From contig NZ_FTLW01000002.1 in the NCBI RefSeq assembly GCF_900155935.1, forward strand, positions 310,001-374,000: a stretch of 64,000 bases of DNA, given 5' to 3'. Made by a program: the position numbers and the translations under genes. Below, piece by piece: positions 8,280 through 16,804 of this stretch; within the stretch, counting starts at the first letter, position 1; the number at the start of each line of letters is the position of its first letter. The notes beneath the pieces are model-generated. The model saw only the letters and a list, made by a program, of their open reading frames with translations, ran no database searches and was not told the origin of the DNA. The stretch comes from Solilutibacter tolerans (GTDB lineage Bacteria > Pseudomonadota > Gammaproteobacteria > Xanthomonadales > Xanthomonadaceae).

Positions 8280-8927
8280 TCATGGCCCTTGCACGGCTAC
8301 CTGCAAGCGGTTTTCCGTGGCATTGGCCATTCCGGCAACTTGGTTGAGCTGCAATACACCTTCGAACCCATGCAAGGCAGATGCCTCCACGCCTACCTTG
8401 CGGGTTTGCGTCGTCTTGTCCCCTGGTTCGGTGATGGTGCGCGCCCCTACTGCCGACGCGACGCCACTGAGCGACAGAAAGTCGTCACTGGCCTCGCGTA
8501 TGCCCTGTTGGGCCAATGCCACGGACACCGCGTTGAGCTCGGTGTTGCCGCTGCCACTGGCCTGATTGATTGATGCAATGCCGCCGGCACCCTGTAATGC
8601 CCGTCCGCCGATGACGGCCGAGGCATGGGTGGGCGCATTCGCTTGGTTATTGGTTTGAAACTGGATCGCGTCGACATCTGCGGCGGCGTATTGACCGACC
8701 GCGATGCTGCGCAGGTTCGCTTGCACGTTAAGGTCGCCTGCCGCCTGGTTCACCGCGATGCTGCCGCGTGCGCCGCTCAGCGCGTTGCCATCGATGCGGC
8801 TATTGGCCAGCCAACCCAGCGCCGCGTCGTAATCGATGCGGCTTTCATCGCTCGCTTGCGCCATGCAAGGCGATGCGGCCAACAGGCCTGCCAATACCAC
8901 CATGGCGGATAGCACTCGCAGTTTCAT
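8280..8927 (-). CDS. FapB-like minor amyloid subunit candidate
   Basis: A 215-aa exported protein with a signal peptide (about 1-24, ending CMAQA). Three imperfect repeats (about 43-77, 103-138 and 178-212) follow the pattern I-x-G-x-A-L-x-G-x-x-G-x-x-x-x-N-Q-x-A/S-G-x-x-N-x-x-x-N; examples are ARGSIAVNQAAGDLNVQAN and GIASINQASGSGNTELN. This is the same repeat family as in the larger protein downstream. Gene position and repeats match FapB, which nucleates fibre growth in Pseudomonas. Its start overlaps the stop of the upstream gene (ATGA), and AGGAGG-like purines precede it, so translation is probably coupled. Confidence 0.65.
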   Translation of the reverse strand: MKLRVLSAMVVLAGLLAASPCMAQASDESRIDYDAALGWLANSRIDGNALSGARGSIAVNQAAGDLNVQANLRSIAVGQYAAADVDAIQFQTNNQANAPTHASAVIGGRALQGAGGIASINQASGSGNTELNAVSVALAQQGIREASDDFLSLSGVASAVGARTITEPGDKTTQTRKVGVEASALHGFEGVLQLNQVAGMANATENRLQVAVQGP

Positions 8928-9406
8928 GGCCCGCCTCCTTGCTTGCCACCAATCGGGAATTGCGAAAGCGCGCCGCGGATGCTGGCACCGACTGTGCCGG
9001 TCACGCCGCCAACAGCGCCCAGCGGGCTGTTCAAGCCGCTGATGCCTGCCACGCCACTGCTATCGATACGTGTGTTGGTATTACCGTCGGCCGAAGCACC
9101 CAAGATGCTGCCGATGGACTGAGTCACTTCCGTAGTGCGTGTTGTCGTCCCGCCGACCATCGCAGCGAAGTCGGCGTCGGTCATCTCCCCTGCCTGATGG
9201 ACGGCCTGCACTTCACGGGTCGGTGTTGGGTCAACGATCAGCGCGATCCCAGGCGGAGCCGGACGGTACGCGGGTCGCGCATCGACATTGCGCAACAACA
9301 CCATCTCGCCATGCTTGGGGTGCACGCCGATGCGCGCATCCCCGGCCTTGGCCTGCCAAGCGGGAAGGAGCATCGACATCATCACCAGCGGCAATAGCAC
9401 GCGCAT
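8924..9406 (-). CDS. Small secreted protein, FapA position
   Basis: A 160-aa exported protein, first gene of the fap-like operon. The ATG at 9406 is chosen because GAGGTG lies at proper distance; an upstream ATG at 9430 has no ribosome site. The signal peptide covers about 1-21 (ending QAKA). A middle segment GEMTDADFAAMVGG resembles the DGELDLMRG motif of the FapE-like protein, and the C-terminal half is rich in Gly, Ser and Thr. No catalytic motif is visible. Its place corresponds to fapA, but I see no direct sequence proof. The gene overlaps the FapB-like gene by four bases. A sigma54-like promoter lies 45-61 bases upstream. Confidence 0.6.
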   Translation of the reverse strand: MRVLLPLVMMSMLLPAWQAKAGDARIGVHPKHGEMVLLRNVDARPAYRPAPPGIALIVDPTPTREVQAVHQAGEMTDADFAAMVGGTTTRTTEVTQSIGSILGASADGNTNTRIDSSGVAGISGLNSPLGAVGGVTGTVGASIRGALSQFPIGGKQGGGP

Positions 9407-9450
9407 GGCAGTCACACCTCGTTTCGGCAATACGCCGGTACGAAGTCATC

Positions 9451-9467
9451 ACGCACGCTTCATGCCA
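9451..9467 (-). promoter_or_regulatory. Sigma54-like -24/-12 promoter of the fap-like operon
   Basis: On the minus strand the sequence reads TGGCATGAAGCGTGCGT. It has GG and GC separated by exactly 10 bases and matches TGGCACG-N4-TTGC with two mismatches. The predicted start of transcription is near 9441, giving a 5' leader of about 35 bases before the ATG at 9406. The two neighbouring sigma54-type activator genes support it. Confidence 0.55.
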
Positions 9468-9528
9468 CCGCCGAAAATACTTTTAATTCAATCGGTTGCG
9501 TCAAAGTAACGCCTGTGGCCATCCCGCC

Positions 9529-9655
9529 TGGGTGTAACACCGATGTTGCATCTGCCTCGCCCAGAGCGGCTAAACCCGAGGCGAAACAGCCCCGTGGCAA
9601 CGCCGTTCGAACGGGTGTTGCATGGATGTCACACTGCGCGCCCCGCTGTTACAGC
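9529..9655. promoter_or_regulatory. Candidate activator-binding region upstream of the fap-like operon
   Basis: The 9407-9672 gap holds four related heptamers: TGTAACA (9532), TGTTGCA (9544 and 9616) and TGTTACA (9647). The third lies in the imperfect palindrome GTGTTGCATGGATGTCACAC (9614-9633). They lie about 90-210 bases upstream of the predicted sigma54 start, where enhancer-binding proteins usually bind. This is pattern recognition only. Confidence 0.25.
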
Positions 9656-9672
9656 ACCTGAAACAACGGTCA

Positions 9673-10488
9673 TTACGCCTTCGTCGTGGGCGGAAATCCT
9701 GGCAGGACGGCATGCACTGTCGTGCCCTTGCCTGGCTCGGACTCGGCCCAGATGCGTCCCCCGTGTCGAAGGACCACGGCCTGTGCAATCGCCAAACCCA
9801 GGCCATCGCCCGCACCATCACGATGACCATGCAAGCGCATGAAAGGCTCGAAGGGCTGTTCGGCATTACGCATCGTCATCCCGATACCATCATCCGACAC
9901 CTCGATATGGATGCCTTCGTCGGTACGTTCACCGCGAATGCGCACCGATGTGCCATTCCCCTGCCGGGTGAACTTGCGGCTGTTGTCCAACACCTTGTCG
10001 AAAAAAATCCGCAGCAAGCGCTCATCACCGGCAACTTCGAGATCAGCCTGCACCTGCGCATCGATATCCAGGTCCGGATATTGCCCGCGCAGATCCATCA
10101 CCGCCCAATCGACCAGAAAAGGGATGTCCACGGCGGTCAGTTGCAACGGCGCGCTCGCCATCCTTGCATACTCGATGAGTGACTCGGTCAGACCGCCCAT
10201 TCGCGCCGCCGCAGCGCGGATCTTCGCCACTTGCTGGCTGGCAGCTTCATCCGAATCCAGCTCGCGGGCCAGCTGCATGGCAAACCCATCGATGGCACGC
10301 AACGGTGCGCGCAAGTCATGCGAGATGCCTTGGGCCATCGCCGCTTGCACGGCCGAGAGTTGGGCCAACTGCATTTCCAGCGTGCTGATGCGTGCACGAA
10401 GCTCCGCAACGTCCAGCAGTTTGTCTGCTTGACCGTTGCCGTCAACGCCTGGGTTTTCAAGCGTTTGGGTAGGGGGGGCGCCGCTCAT
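9673..10488 (-). CDS. Soluble sensor histidine kinase, orphan
   Basis: A 271-aa kinase without membrane segments or a recognisable sensor domain. After a short coiled coil (about 23-50) come the HisKA dimerisation helix with phospho-acceptor H57 (GISHDLRAPLRAIDGF), the N box DNSRKF, the G1 box DDGIGM and the G2 box GDGLGLAIAQ. The family autophosphorylates and passes phosphate to a response regulator; the usual adjacent regulator is not present. The nearest candidates are the two VpsR-like activators on the other side of the fap-like operon, both of which keep an aspartate in the receiver-like domain. That link is inference from position. It is divergent from the SLC13 permease gene. Confidence 0.85.
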   Translation of the reverse strand: MSGAPPTQTLENPGVDGNGQADKLLDVAELRARISTLEMQLAQLSAVQAAMAQGISHDLRAPLRAIDGFAMQLARELDSDEAASQQVAKIRAAAARMGGLTESLIEYARMASAPLQLTAVDIPFLVDWAVMDLRGQYPDLDIDAQVQADLEVAGDERLLRIFFDKVLDNSRKFTRQGNGTSVRIRGERTDEGIHIEVSDDGIGMTMRNAEQPFEPFMRLHGHRDGAGDGLGLAIAQAVVLRHGGRIWAESEPGKGTTVHAVLPGFPPTTKA

Positions 10489-10517
10489 CTTGCTGTCTCA
10501 TGGGATGCCTTCAGCCT

Positions 10518-10541
10518 ACCTGCATCGCCGCAGATGCAGGT
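10518..10541. repeat. 9-bp-arm inverted repeat in a divergent promoter region
   Basis: ACCTGCATC and its exact complement GATGCAGGT flank a 6-base spacer between the kinase gene (leftward) and the permease gene (rightward). No U tract follows on either strand, so an operator is more likely than a terminator. Confidence 0.4.
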
Positions 10542-10579
10542 CTAAAGCATGTGAAGGCCCGCACTGGCAGAATGAACGC

Positions 10580-12382
10580 ATGGAATCCCAACAAATCATT
10601 TTCCTGCTGATCCTGGCCGGCGGCCTGTATCTGTTCGTCACCGAGAAACTTCGGGTTGACGTCACCGCGATGTTGATCCTGCTCGCACTGGTGCTGACGC
10701 GGGTATTGAACCCGAAGGAAGCCCTGTCGGGGTTTGCCAGTGAACCGGCCATCATCGTCGCTGCGGTATTCGTGATCTCCGGCGGCTTGGCGGCCACCGG
10801 CATCACCGAAAAATTGGGCCAGTGGATCGGCAAGGCCGCGGGCAAAGGCGAGGCGCGAACGATCGCGGTGACCATGCCTGCCGTCGCAGCGTTGTCGGCG
10901 TTTACCCACCACGTGATGGTGACGGCGATGATGCTGCCCATCCTTCTGCGCCATGCGCGCGAGCGAAAGCTGCCGGCCTCACGCTTGTTGATGCCGATGT
11001 CGTTGGCTGCCTCGCTCGGCACCACTCTCACCTTGGTCAGTGCGCCCGCCTTCCTGCTGGCAGACGACATGATTTCCCGCGCCGACGACAGCAAGGGCCT
11101 CAGCATCTTCTCCATCACCCCGATCGGCATCGCGCTGGTGTTGGTGGGCGTCGTCTACATGCTGCTGGCACGCTGGCTCATTCCGAAACGCAGCGGCGAA
11201 CAAGGGGATGAAGACTATCTGCGCCTTGATCGCTACCGCACCGAGCTGCTGGTGATGAAGGATTCGCGTTGGGCCACGCGCCCGTTGTCGGAGCTACAGA
11301 AAGCCTTTGGCGTCACCGTACTGGGCTGGCTGCGCGAAGGCGTGCGCCGCGACGACCTGACCCCGGACAGCCCGATGCTCTCCGGCGACATTTTGCTGAT
11401 CGAAGCGCCTGCGGACGAGTTGAAGTCACTGCACGACGACATCGGCCTGGATTTGTATGCGCTCAATCGCCATGGCGACACGGTGAGCGGGGAAGGTGAT
11501 TCGCAATTCGTGCAAGCCGTGGTCGCGCCGGGTTCCGAGTTCATCGGCCGCTCCATCCGTGAGCTGGATTTCTCCAAGCAGTTCAGCGCGATCATCGCCG
11601 GTCTGTGGCGTCGCGATGGCGCGATCGCGCCGCGCCTGTCCGATGCGCGCCTGCGAGAAGGCGATTTGCTGGTGCTGTGGGGCAAGGCCAATCGTTTCAG
11701 TGATCTCGCCCAACACCATGGCTTCCTGATGCTGGTGCCGTTCGCGGGCGAGACCCGTCGCCGCATCCGCGCGCCGCTGGCGCTGATTATTTTGCTGGCG
11801 ACGATCATTGCCGCCGCGACCGAATGGTTACCGGCGCCGCTGGCCTTCCTACTGGGCGCGGTCGCGATGGTCGCCACCCGCTGCGTCGACATCGACCGCG
11901 CATATCGAGAGATCGACGTTCGTATCTTCGTGATGATTGCCGGCGTGATTCCACTCGGTATCGCGATGGAACAAACCGGCACCGCGGATCTCCTCGCCAA
12001 GGGTCTCTTGCAAGTCGTCGATACCTGGCCGCCGCTCGCCATCTTGCTGGTGATGTTTACCGTCGCCGCGTTCCTGACCCAGGTGATGTCCGATGCAGCG
12101 ACGACGGCCTTGCTCGGCCCAGTCGCCATTTCACTGGCGCAAGCCCTGGGCGAACCCATCACGCCCTATGTCGTCTGCACGGCGCTCGGCGCGGTGGTCG
12201 CCTTCCTCACGCCCATCGGCCATCACGGCAACCTGCTCATCCTCGGCCCCGGTCGCTATACCTTCGGCGACTTTCTCAAGATCGGCTTGCCCCTGACCGT
12301 GGTCGTCGCCTTCGTCAGTGCATGGATGGCGCGATGGCTATGGCTGGACGGCCCGTTGTGGCCGCAACTCGGCGGCGGCTGA
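10580..12382 (+). CDS. SLC13/DASS-family permease with two RCK_C domains
   Basis: A 600-aa inner-membrane protein of the divalent anion:sodium symporter family. The ATG at 10580 is used because it begins directly at the first membrane helix; upstream codons code for a non-typical segment. Hydrophobic helices fill about 1-190 and 395-600; in between are two TrkA-C-like (RCK_C) cytosolic domains, seen as the parallel patterns EFIGRSIRELDFSKQFSAII and RLREGDLLVLWGKANRFSDL. Conserved family segments include TPIGHHGNLLILGPGRY near the C-terminus. Substrate (dicarboxylate, sulfate or other anion) cannot be read from the sequence. It stands alone between a divergent kinase gene and a convergent radical SAM gene. 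Confidence 0.88.
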   Translation: MESQQIIFLLILAGGLYLFVTEKLRVDVTAMLILLALVLTRVLNPKEALSGFASEPAIIVAAVFVISGGLAATGITEKLGQWIGKAAGKGEARTIAVTMPAVAALSAFTHHVMVTAMMLPILLRHARERKLPASRLLMPMSLAASLGTTLTLVSAPAFLLADDMISRADDSKGLSIFSITPIGIALVLVGVVYMLLARWLIPKRSGEQGDEDYLRLDRYRTELLVMKDSRWATRPLSELQKAFGVTVLGWLREGVRRDDLTPDSPMLSGDILLIEAPADELKSLHDDIGLDLYALNRHGDTVSGEGDSQFVQAVVAPGSEFIGRSIRELDFSKQFSAIIAGLWRRDGAIAPRLSDARLREGDLLVLWGKANRFSDLAQHHGFLMLVPFAGETRRRIRAPLALIILLATIIAAATEWLPAPLAFLLGAVAMVATRCVDIDRAYREIDVRIFVMIAGVIPLGIAMEQTGTADLLAKGLLQVVDTWPPLAILLVMFTVAAFLTQVMSDAATTALLGPVAISLAQALGEPITPYVVCTALGAVVAFLTPIGHHGNLLILGPGRYTFGDFLKIGLPLTVVVAFVSAWMARWLWLDGPLWPQLGGG

Positions 12383-12394
12383 TCGGCTTCGCGA

Positions 12395-13501
12395 TCAAAA
12401 CAATTCGCCCTGCGGCGTGATCTTGCGCGGCGGGGTGAAGTGCGAATCATCCAGCGGCGGCATCCCACAGAAACCCAATCGCGCATAGGCCTTGCGAAAC
12501 CGCTGGGTGATCAATTGCGCGAACGGCCCTTCGCCTTGCATGCGCTTGCCAAAGCGGCTGTCGTAATCCTTGCCGCCGCGCATCTGCTGGATCAGGCTCA
12601 TCACGTGCGCCGCGCGTTCTGGGTAATGCAGATGCAGCCATTCGCGCCAGACCTCTTTCAGTTCATGTGGAAGCCGCAACAAGATGTGGCCCGCGCCCAT
12701 CGCGCCCGCTTCATGTACGGCCTCCAGGATGTGTTCGATTTCCGCATCGGTAATCATCGGGATGATTGGGGCCAGCAACGCGCCTACCGGCACCCCCGCC
12801 TCGCGCAGCAAACGGATGTTCTTCAAGCGCGTATGCGGCGCCGCGGCGCGCGGTTCGAGTTTTGATGACAATCGGTTGTCGAGTGTGGTCACCGAGACCA
12901 TCACATGAACCAGGTCATGTCGTGCCAATTCAGCCAACAGGTCGATGTCGCGAACGATCAGCGACGCCTTGGTGACGATGGACAGCGGATGCCGCGTCTC
13001 CAGCAGCAGCTCAAGGCATTGGCGGCTGATGCGATGCTCGCGTTCGATCGGCTGCCAGCCATCAGTATTGATGCCGAGCGCGATTGGATGCGGCTGATAG
13101 CCGGGTTTGGCCAATTCATCGCGCAAGCGCTCCGCGGCATTGGTCTTGGCGCTCAGCTTGGTTTCGAAATCGAGTCCCGGCGACAAATCCAGATACGCGT
13201 GCGAAGGCCGGGCAAAGCAATACACGCATCCGTGCTCACATCCCCTGTATGGGTTTACAGATTGCGAAAACCCCACATCGGGTGACTGGTTGCGGCTGAT
13301 GATGGTGCGCGCGCGCTCGATTCGCACCTCGGTTTGCACAGGCTGGATCGGGTCGGTGTCATCCTCGGCATAGAGCGAGCCCCAGCCGTCGTCCTCGCCC
13401 CTGCTGACGGTTTTCTCGAAGCGCCCGACCACTTGCGATGCCGCGCCGCGCCCCTTGATGGCGCTCGCCTCGGGCATGCGGATTTTGTTGGGAGAAGCCA
13501 T
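12395..13501 (-). CDS. PA0069-family radical SAM protein
   Basis: A 368-aa cytosolic protein with the radical SAM cluster motif C88-x3-C92-x2-C95 (GCEHGCVYCFARPSH), which binds a [4Fe-4S] cluster and S-adenosylmethionine. The CVYCFARP variant and the overall length are those of the PA0069/Rv2578c group, related to spore photoproduct lyase-like enzymes; the reaction of that group is not established. The start at 13501 gives the usual N-terminus (MASPNKIRMPEASAIKGRGA). It converges with the permease gene and is divergent from the cardiolipin synthase gene, with no sign of an operon. Confidence 0.85.
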   Translation of the reverse strand: MASPNKIRMPEASAIKGRGAASQVVGRFEKTVSRGEDDGWGSLYAEDDTDPIQPVQTEVRIERARTIISRNQSPDVGFSQSVNPYRGCEHGCVYCFARPSHAYLDLSPGLDFETKLSAKTNAAERLRDELAKPGYQPHPIALGINTDGWQPIEREHRISRQCLELLLETRHPLSIVTKASLIVRDIDLLAELARHDLVHVMVSVTTLDNRLSSKLEPRAAAPHTRLKNIRLLREAGVPVGALLAPIIPMITDAEIEHILEAVHEAGAMGAGHILLRLPHELKEVWREWLHLHYPERAAHVMSLIQQMRGGKDYDSRFGKRMQGEGPFAQLITQRFRKAYARLGFCGMPPLDDSHFTPPRKITPQGELF

Positions 13502-13548
13502 GCGGTTAGCCTAGCGTCGCGGGATCGCACAGACTGCGATACGGAGAC

Positions 13549-15024
13549 ATGACATTGCAGGACCTGCTGAATGCGTTGCACACCGGCTGGGACGGTTTTT
13601 GGGCCATTCCCCACATCAAGACCTGGCTGATCCTCGGCTGGCTGACGTACCTGGTCTGGCTGGGTGGCTGGATCATCCTGCAAAAGCGTGAGCCGGCCGC
13701 CACGCTCAGCTGGTTGATGAGCCTCGCCTTCCTGCCCTACCTCGGCTTCCTGATTTATTACCTGCTCGGCCCGCAGAAGATTGATCGTCATCGCCTGCGC
13801 CGCGCCCGTCGCCGTGTCGCCCTGGCGGCGTTCGATGACGAAAGCAGCAATCCCGAATACGCGGAAATGCAGCGCATGGTGCTAGCCACCACCGGCTTTC
13901 CGCCCGCCTCGGCCACCCACGTGGACATGCTGGTCGATGGCAGCCACAAGTATCCACGCCTGCTGCAAGACATCGCCACCGCCACGCGCGAGGTGCACGT
14001 CGAGTACTACATCTACGAGCCCGACCAGAACGGCACCGCGCTGCGCGATGCACTGACCGCCGCCGCCAAGCGCGGCGCCAAGGTGCGACTGTTGCTTGAT
14101 GCGGTCGGCTCGAAGAAAGCGTCGAAGAAATTCTTCCAGCCCTTGCTCGATGCGGGAGGTGAGCTGGCGTGGTTCCACCCGATGCGCCTTGGCCGGGTGT
14201 GGAAATTCTGGAAGCGGCCGTGGGTGAACCTGCGTACCCACCGCAAGATCGTGCTCATCGATGGCCGCATCGGCTACACCGGCGGCATCAACATCACCGA
14301 CGAGCAGGATGATCGCTTGCGTACCGATGCCTATCGCGACCTCCACCTGCGCATGGAGGGCAATGTGGTGCGCGAGCTGCAACAAGTCTTTGTCGAAGAC
14401 TGGATCTACGCCACCGACGACCGCAGCCTGATTTCCGACGTGGTGCAGGGGATGCCGCCGCTGGTGGCCGGCGATATCCCGGTACAGATCGTCAGCTCCG
14501 GACCGGATTCGCGCTGGGAGGCCATCCATCGCGCCCATGTCTCGGCCATCCACGCCGCCCATCACCGCGTATGGATGACCACACCCTATTTCGTCCCCGG
14601 CGAGGCCGCGATGATGGCGCTGACATCCGCGGCCCTCGGTGGCATCGACGTCCGCCTGATGGTGCCGAAGATGAGTGACAGCAAGCTGGTCACGTTCGCC
14701 GCGCGCTCTTATTACGATGCCCTCTTGGCCGCGGGCGTGAAACTCTACGAATACGGACCACGCATGTTGCACAGCAAGACCCTGTTGGTCGATGACGATC
14801 TGGCGATGATTGGCAGCGCCAACTTCGACCACCGCAGCTTTCGCCTCAACTTCGAGGTCCACGCAATCATCCATGACCGCCACATCGCCGGCGAACTGGA
14901 GGAGTTGATCGAAGGTGAGTTCGCCCACGCGCCCCGCGTCCGCGATCCAGGCACCGACCGCCGGCCGCTATTCACTGCCCGTCTGCCCGAAGCCATCGCG
15001 CGGCTGATGTCGCCGCTGCTTTAG
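13549..15024 (+). CDS. cls: Cardiolipin synthase (phospholipase D family)
   Basis: A 491-aa inner-membrane enzyme that makes cardiolipin from two phosphatidylglycerol molecules. It has two N-terminal membrane helices (about 20-42 and 52-75) and two HKD motifs: HRKIVLIDGRIGYTGG from residue 231 and HSKTLLVDDDLAMIGSANFD from residue 408. Both catalytic His, Lys and Asp sets are intact, and length matches ClsA-type enzymes. The gene stands alone, with 95 bases to the next one. Confidence 0.93.
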   Translation: MTLQDLLNALHTGWDGFWAIPHIKTWLILGWLTYLVWLGGWIILQKREPAATLSWLMSLAFLPYLGFLIYYLLGPQKIDRHRLRRARRRVALAAFDDESSNPEYAEMQRMVLATTGFPPASATHVDMLVDGSHKYPRLLQDIATATREVHVEYYIYEPDQNGTALRDALTAAAKRGAKVRLLLDAVGSKKASKKFFQPLLDAGGELAWFHPMRLGRVWKFWKRPWVNLRTHRKIVLIDGRIGYTGGINITDEQDDRLRTDAYRDLHLRMEGNVVRELQQVFVEDWIYATDDRSLISDVVQGMPPLVAGDIPVQIVSSGPDSRWEAIHRAHVSAIHAAHHRVWMTTPYFVPGEAAMMALTSAALGGIDVRLMVPKMSDSKLVTFAARSYYDALLAAGVKLYEYGPRMLHSKTLLVDDDLAMIGSANFDHRSFRLNFEVHAIIHDRHIAGELEELIEGEFAHAPRVRDPGTDRRPLFTARLPEAIARLMSPLL

Positions 15025-15119
15025 ATTTGCAGAATGAACGGTGATTTTTACGCCCCCGACGGCGGCGTTTCTGGCGCCAAGGCTCGTTACACTCCCCTTA
15101 TCCCCCGAGGAGTCTGCCC

Positions 15120-15566
15120 ATGTACTGGCTGCTCTTGCCTGCTGCTGCGCTGGCATTGATCCTGGCGCTGCGCACGCCGTCCCCCGGCTTGATGTTGATG
15201 TGGTTCTGCGTCGTGTTTGCCGCACTGGCGGCATGGACATGGTTTCGTTACCGGCAGCTATTCCCGGTGCGCGACACCAGCGCCGACCTCACCCCGCTTG
15301 ATCCGGCCGAATTGGCTCGCCTTCGTTTTCAAGCGCAGGCCAATCGCGAAGCCGAAGCCAGCGCGCGCCTCGCCGCCGAATCCGAGGCCCTGCATCCGAT
15401 CCACCCGATTGCACATCCCGCGCCCTCGCACCATGTGCCTGATGTGACTCAGATGCCCATCGCACCCGGGCCTGCTGCCGTCGAAAGACCCTTGACCGGC
15501 CGCGCGGTATTTGTGGTGCCGGATGAACCGAGCTCCGTCATCATCCCAGGTGAACGCAGCACGTGA
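15120..15566 (+). CDS. Small membrane protein of unknown function
   Basis: A 148-aa protein preceded by CCCCGAGGAGTCTGCCC, giving a good ribosome site. Two hydrophobic helices (about 1-18 and 22-42) are followed by a cytosolic tail rich in Ala, Glu and Pro ([20 protein letters not shown]) with a possible short helix. No known domain was recognised. Its stop overlaps the start of pdxJ by four bases (GTGA), so the two are probably translated together, but nothing shows a role in vitamin B6 synthesis. Confidence 0.7.
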   Translation: MYWLLLPAAALALILALRTPSPGLMLMWFCVVFAALAAWTWFRYRQLFPVRDTSADLTPLDPAELARLRFQAQANREAEASARLAAESEALHPIHPIAHPAPSHHVPDVTQMPIAPGPAAVERPLTGRAVFVVPDEPSSVIIPGERST

Positions 15567-16321
15567 GCACCCGCCTTAGCGTCAACGTCAACAAGATTGC
15601 GGTTTTGCGCAATTCGCGCGGTGGTCATGAACCGGATGTCGTGCGCGCCGCGCGTACCTGTCTGGATGCCGGCGCAGATGGCATCACGGTGCATCCTCGC
15701 CCCGATGCGAGACACATCCGCGAGGATGATGTGCATGCCCTGGCCGCGTTATGCGCAGAGTACGCCGTCGAGTTCAACCTGGAAGGCAACCCTTTCGCAC
15801 CGCCGCGTCCTGGCTATCCCGGCTTCCTTGCCTTGTGCGACGCGGTGCGTCCCGCGCAGGCGACACTGGTGCCGGACAGCGATGGCCAGATCACCTCTGA
15901 TCACGGTTTTGACTTCGACCACGCCATGGCCGAGCTGACGCCGCTAGTGAGCGCACTCAAGACTATGGGCTGTCGCGTCAGCCTGTTCGCAAATGCCGAT
16001 CACCCCGCACTTGCTCGTGCAAACGAATGTGGCGCCGACCGCATCGAGCTCTATACCGGCCCTTTCGCTGACGCCCATGCGCGTGGAGACCAGGCCGCCC
16101 TCGATGATTGTGCGCGCGCAGCAGGCATCGCCCAGGCTGCCGGTTTGGGCGTCAATGCCGGCCATGACTTGTCACAAGACAATCTTGGCGCATTTTTGGC
16201 CGCCATCCCCAGCATCATGGAAGTCTCGATCGGCCATGCGTTGATCAGCGAAGCGCTCTATGCCGGCCTGGATACGACAGTCCGCCGCTACCTCGACATC
16301 ATAAAAAACGCCGCCCGGTAA
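15563..16321 (+). CDS. pdxJ: Pyridoxine 5'-phosphate synthase
   Basis: A 252-aa cytosolic TIM-barrel enzyme that condenses 1-deoxy-xylulose-5-phosphate with 3-amino-2-oxopropyl phosphate in pyridoxal phosphate synthesis. Family hallmarks are the N-terminus [39 protein letters not shown], and the C-terminal [14 protein letters not shown]. It starts with GTG inside the stop of the upstream gene. Position next to the convergent exbD2-exbD1-exbB-tonB genes reproduces the Xanthomonas tonB-exbB-exbD1-exbD2-pdxJ neighbourhood. Confidence 0.95.
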   Translation: MSTRLSVNVNKIAVLRNSRGGHEPDVVRAARTCLDAGADGITVHPRPDARHIREDDVHALAALCAEYAVEFNLEGNPFAPPRPGYPGFLALCDAVRPAQATLVPDSDGQITSDHGFDFDHAMAELTPLVSALKTMGCRVSLFANADHPALARANECGADRIELYTGPFADAHARGDQAALDDCARAAGIAQAAGLGVNAGHDLSQDNLGAFLAAIPSIMEVSIGHALISEALYAGLDTTVRRYLDIIKNAAR

Positions 16322-16331
16322 GGGGCGGCGT
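16303..16331 (-). terminator. Intrinsic terminator of the tonB-exbBD genes
   Basis: On the minus strand a perfect 9-bp stem (plus-strand arms 16308-16316 and 16323-16331, 6-nt loop) runs straight into six T residues. It lies after exbD2 and includes the last codons and stop of the convergent pdxJ gene. On the plus strand no T run follows. Confidence 0.75.
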
Positions 16332-16375
16332 CGATCCACTCATATCGAAAGTGGGCGGCGAGCGCCCGCTGAATA

Positions 16376-16792
16376 TCACTCGGACTGCAGGAAGCCGATC
16401 TTTTGCATCTCGGCGTTCTTGGCTGCGGCCAGGACCTTGGCCAACACCTCGTATTCGGCGTCGTCATTGGTCTGGATCTGCAGCTGCGGCTGATTGGTCG
16501 GGTCTTTCTGGACCTCGGCCGACATCATGTTTTCCAACGCGCTGACCGGGGTCGGCGAGTCGTTCCAGTACACCTGACCCGACGCATCGATACGCAGCTT
16601 GATCGGCTCCACATCCTTCTTGTCTTCCGGCGGCGGAAGGTTCGATTTTTGCGGCAGGTCGATCTTGATCGGGTAGGACTGGATGGGCATGGTCACCATG
16701 AAGATGATCAGGAGCACCAACATCACGTCGACGAGCGGCGTAACGTTGATGTCGGCCATCGGGCCCTTGCCACCACCTGAAGTAAATGCCAT
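16376..16792 (-). CDS. exbD2: ExbD-family biopolymer transport protein (second copy)
   Basis: A 138-aa protein with one membrane helix (about 20-40) carrying the proton-path aspartate in [19 protein letters not shown], followed by a periplasmic domain. ExbB and ExbD form the proton channel that energises TonB. The motif is almost identical in the first copy upstream, and two tandem exbD genes after exbB are a known feature of Xanthomonas, where the second copy is not needed for iron uptake but affects other processes. Twelve bases separate it from exbD1. The intrinsic terminator follows. Confidence 0.93.
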   Translation of the reverse strand: MAFTSGGGKGPMADINVTPLVDVMLVLLIIFMVTMPIQSYPIKIDLPQKSNLPPPEDKKDVEPIKLRIDASGQVYWNDSPTPVSALENMMSAEVQKDPTNQPQLQIQTNDDAEYEVLAKVLAAAKNAEMQKIGFLQSE

Positions 16793-16804
16793 GGCGGATG
16801 CTCC

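Noticed and set aside
7145-8347. 400-codon open frame antisense to the FapC-like gene
   Set aside because: The opposite strand carries a signal peptide, strong ribosome site and repeats. The antisense product shows only a mirrored Val/Arg/His-rich pattern.
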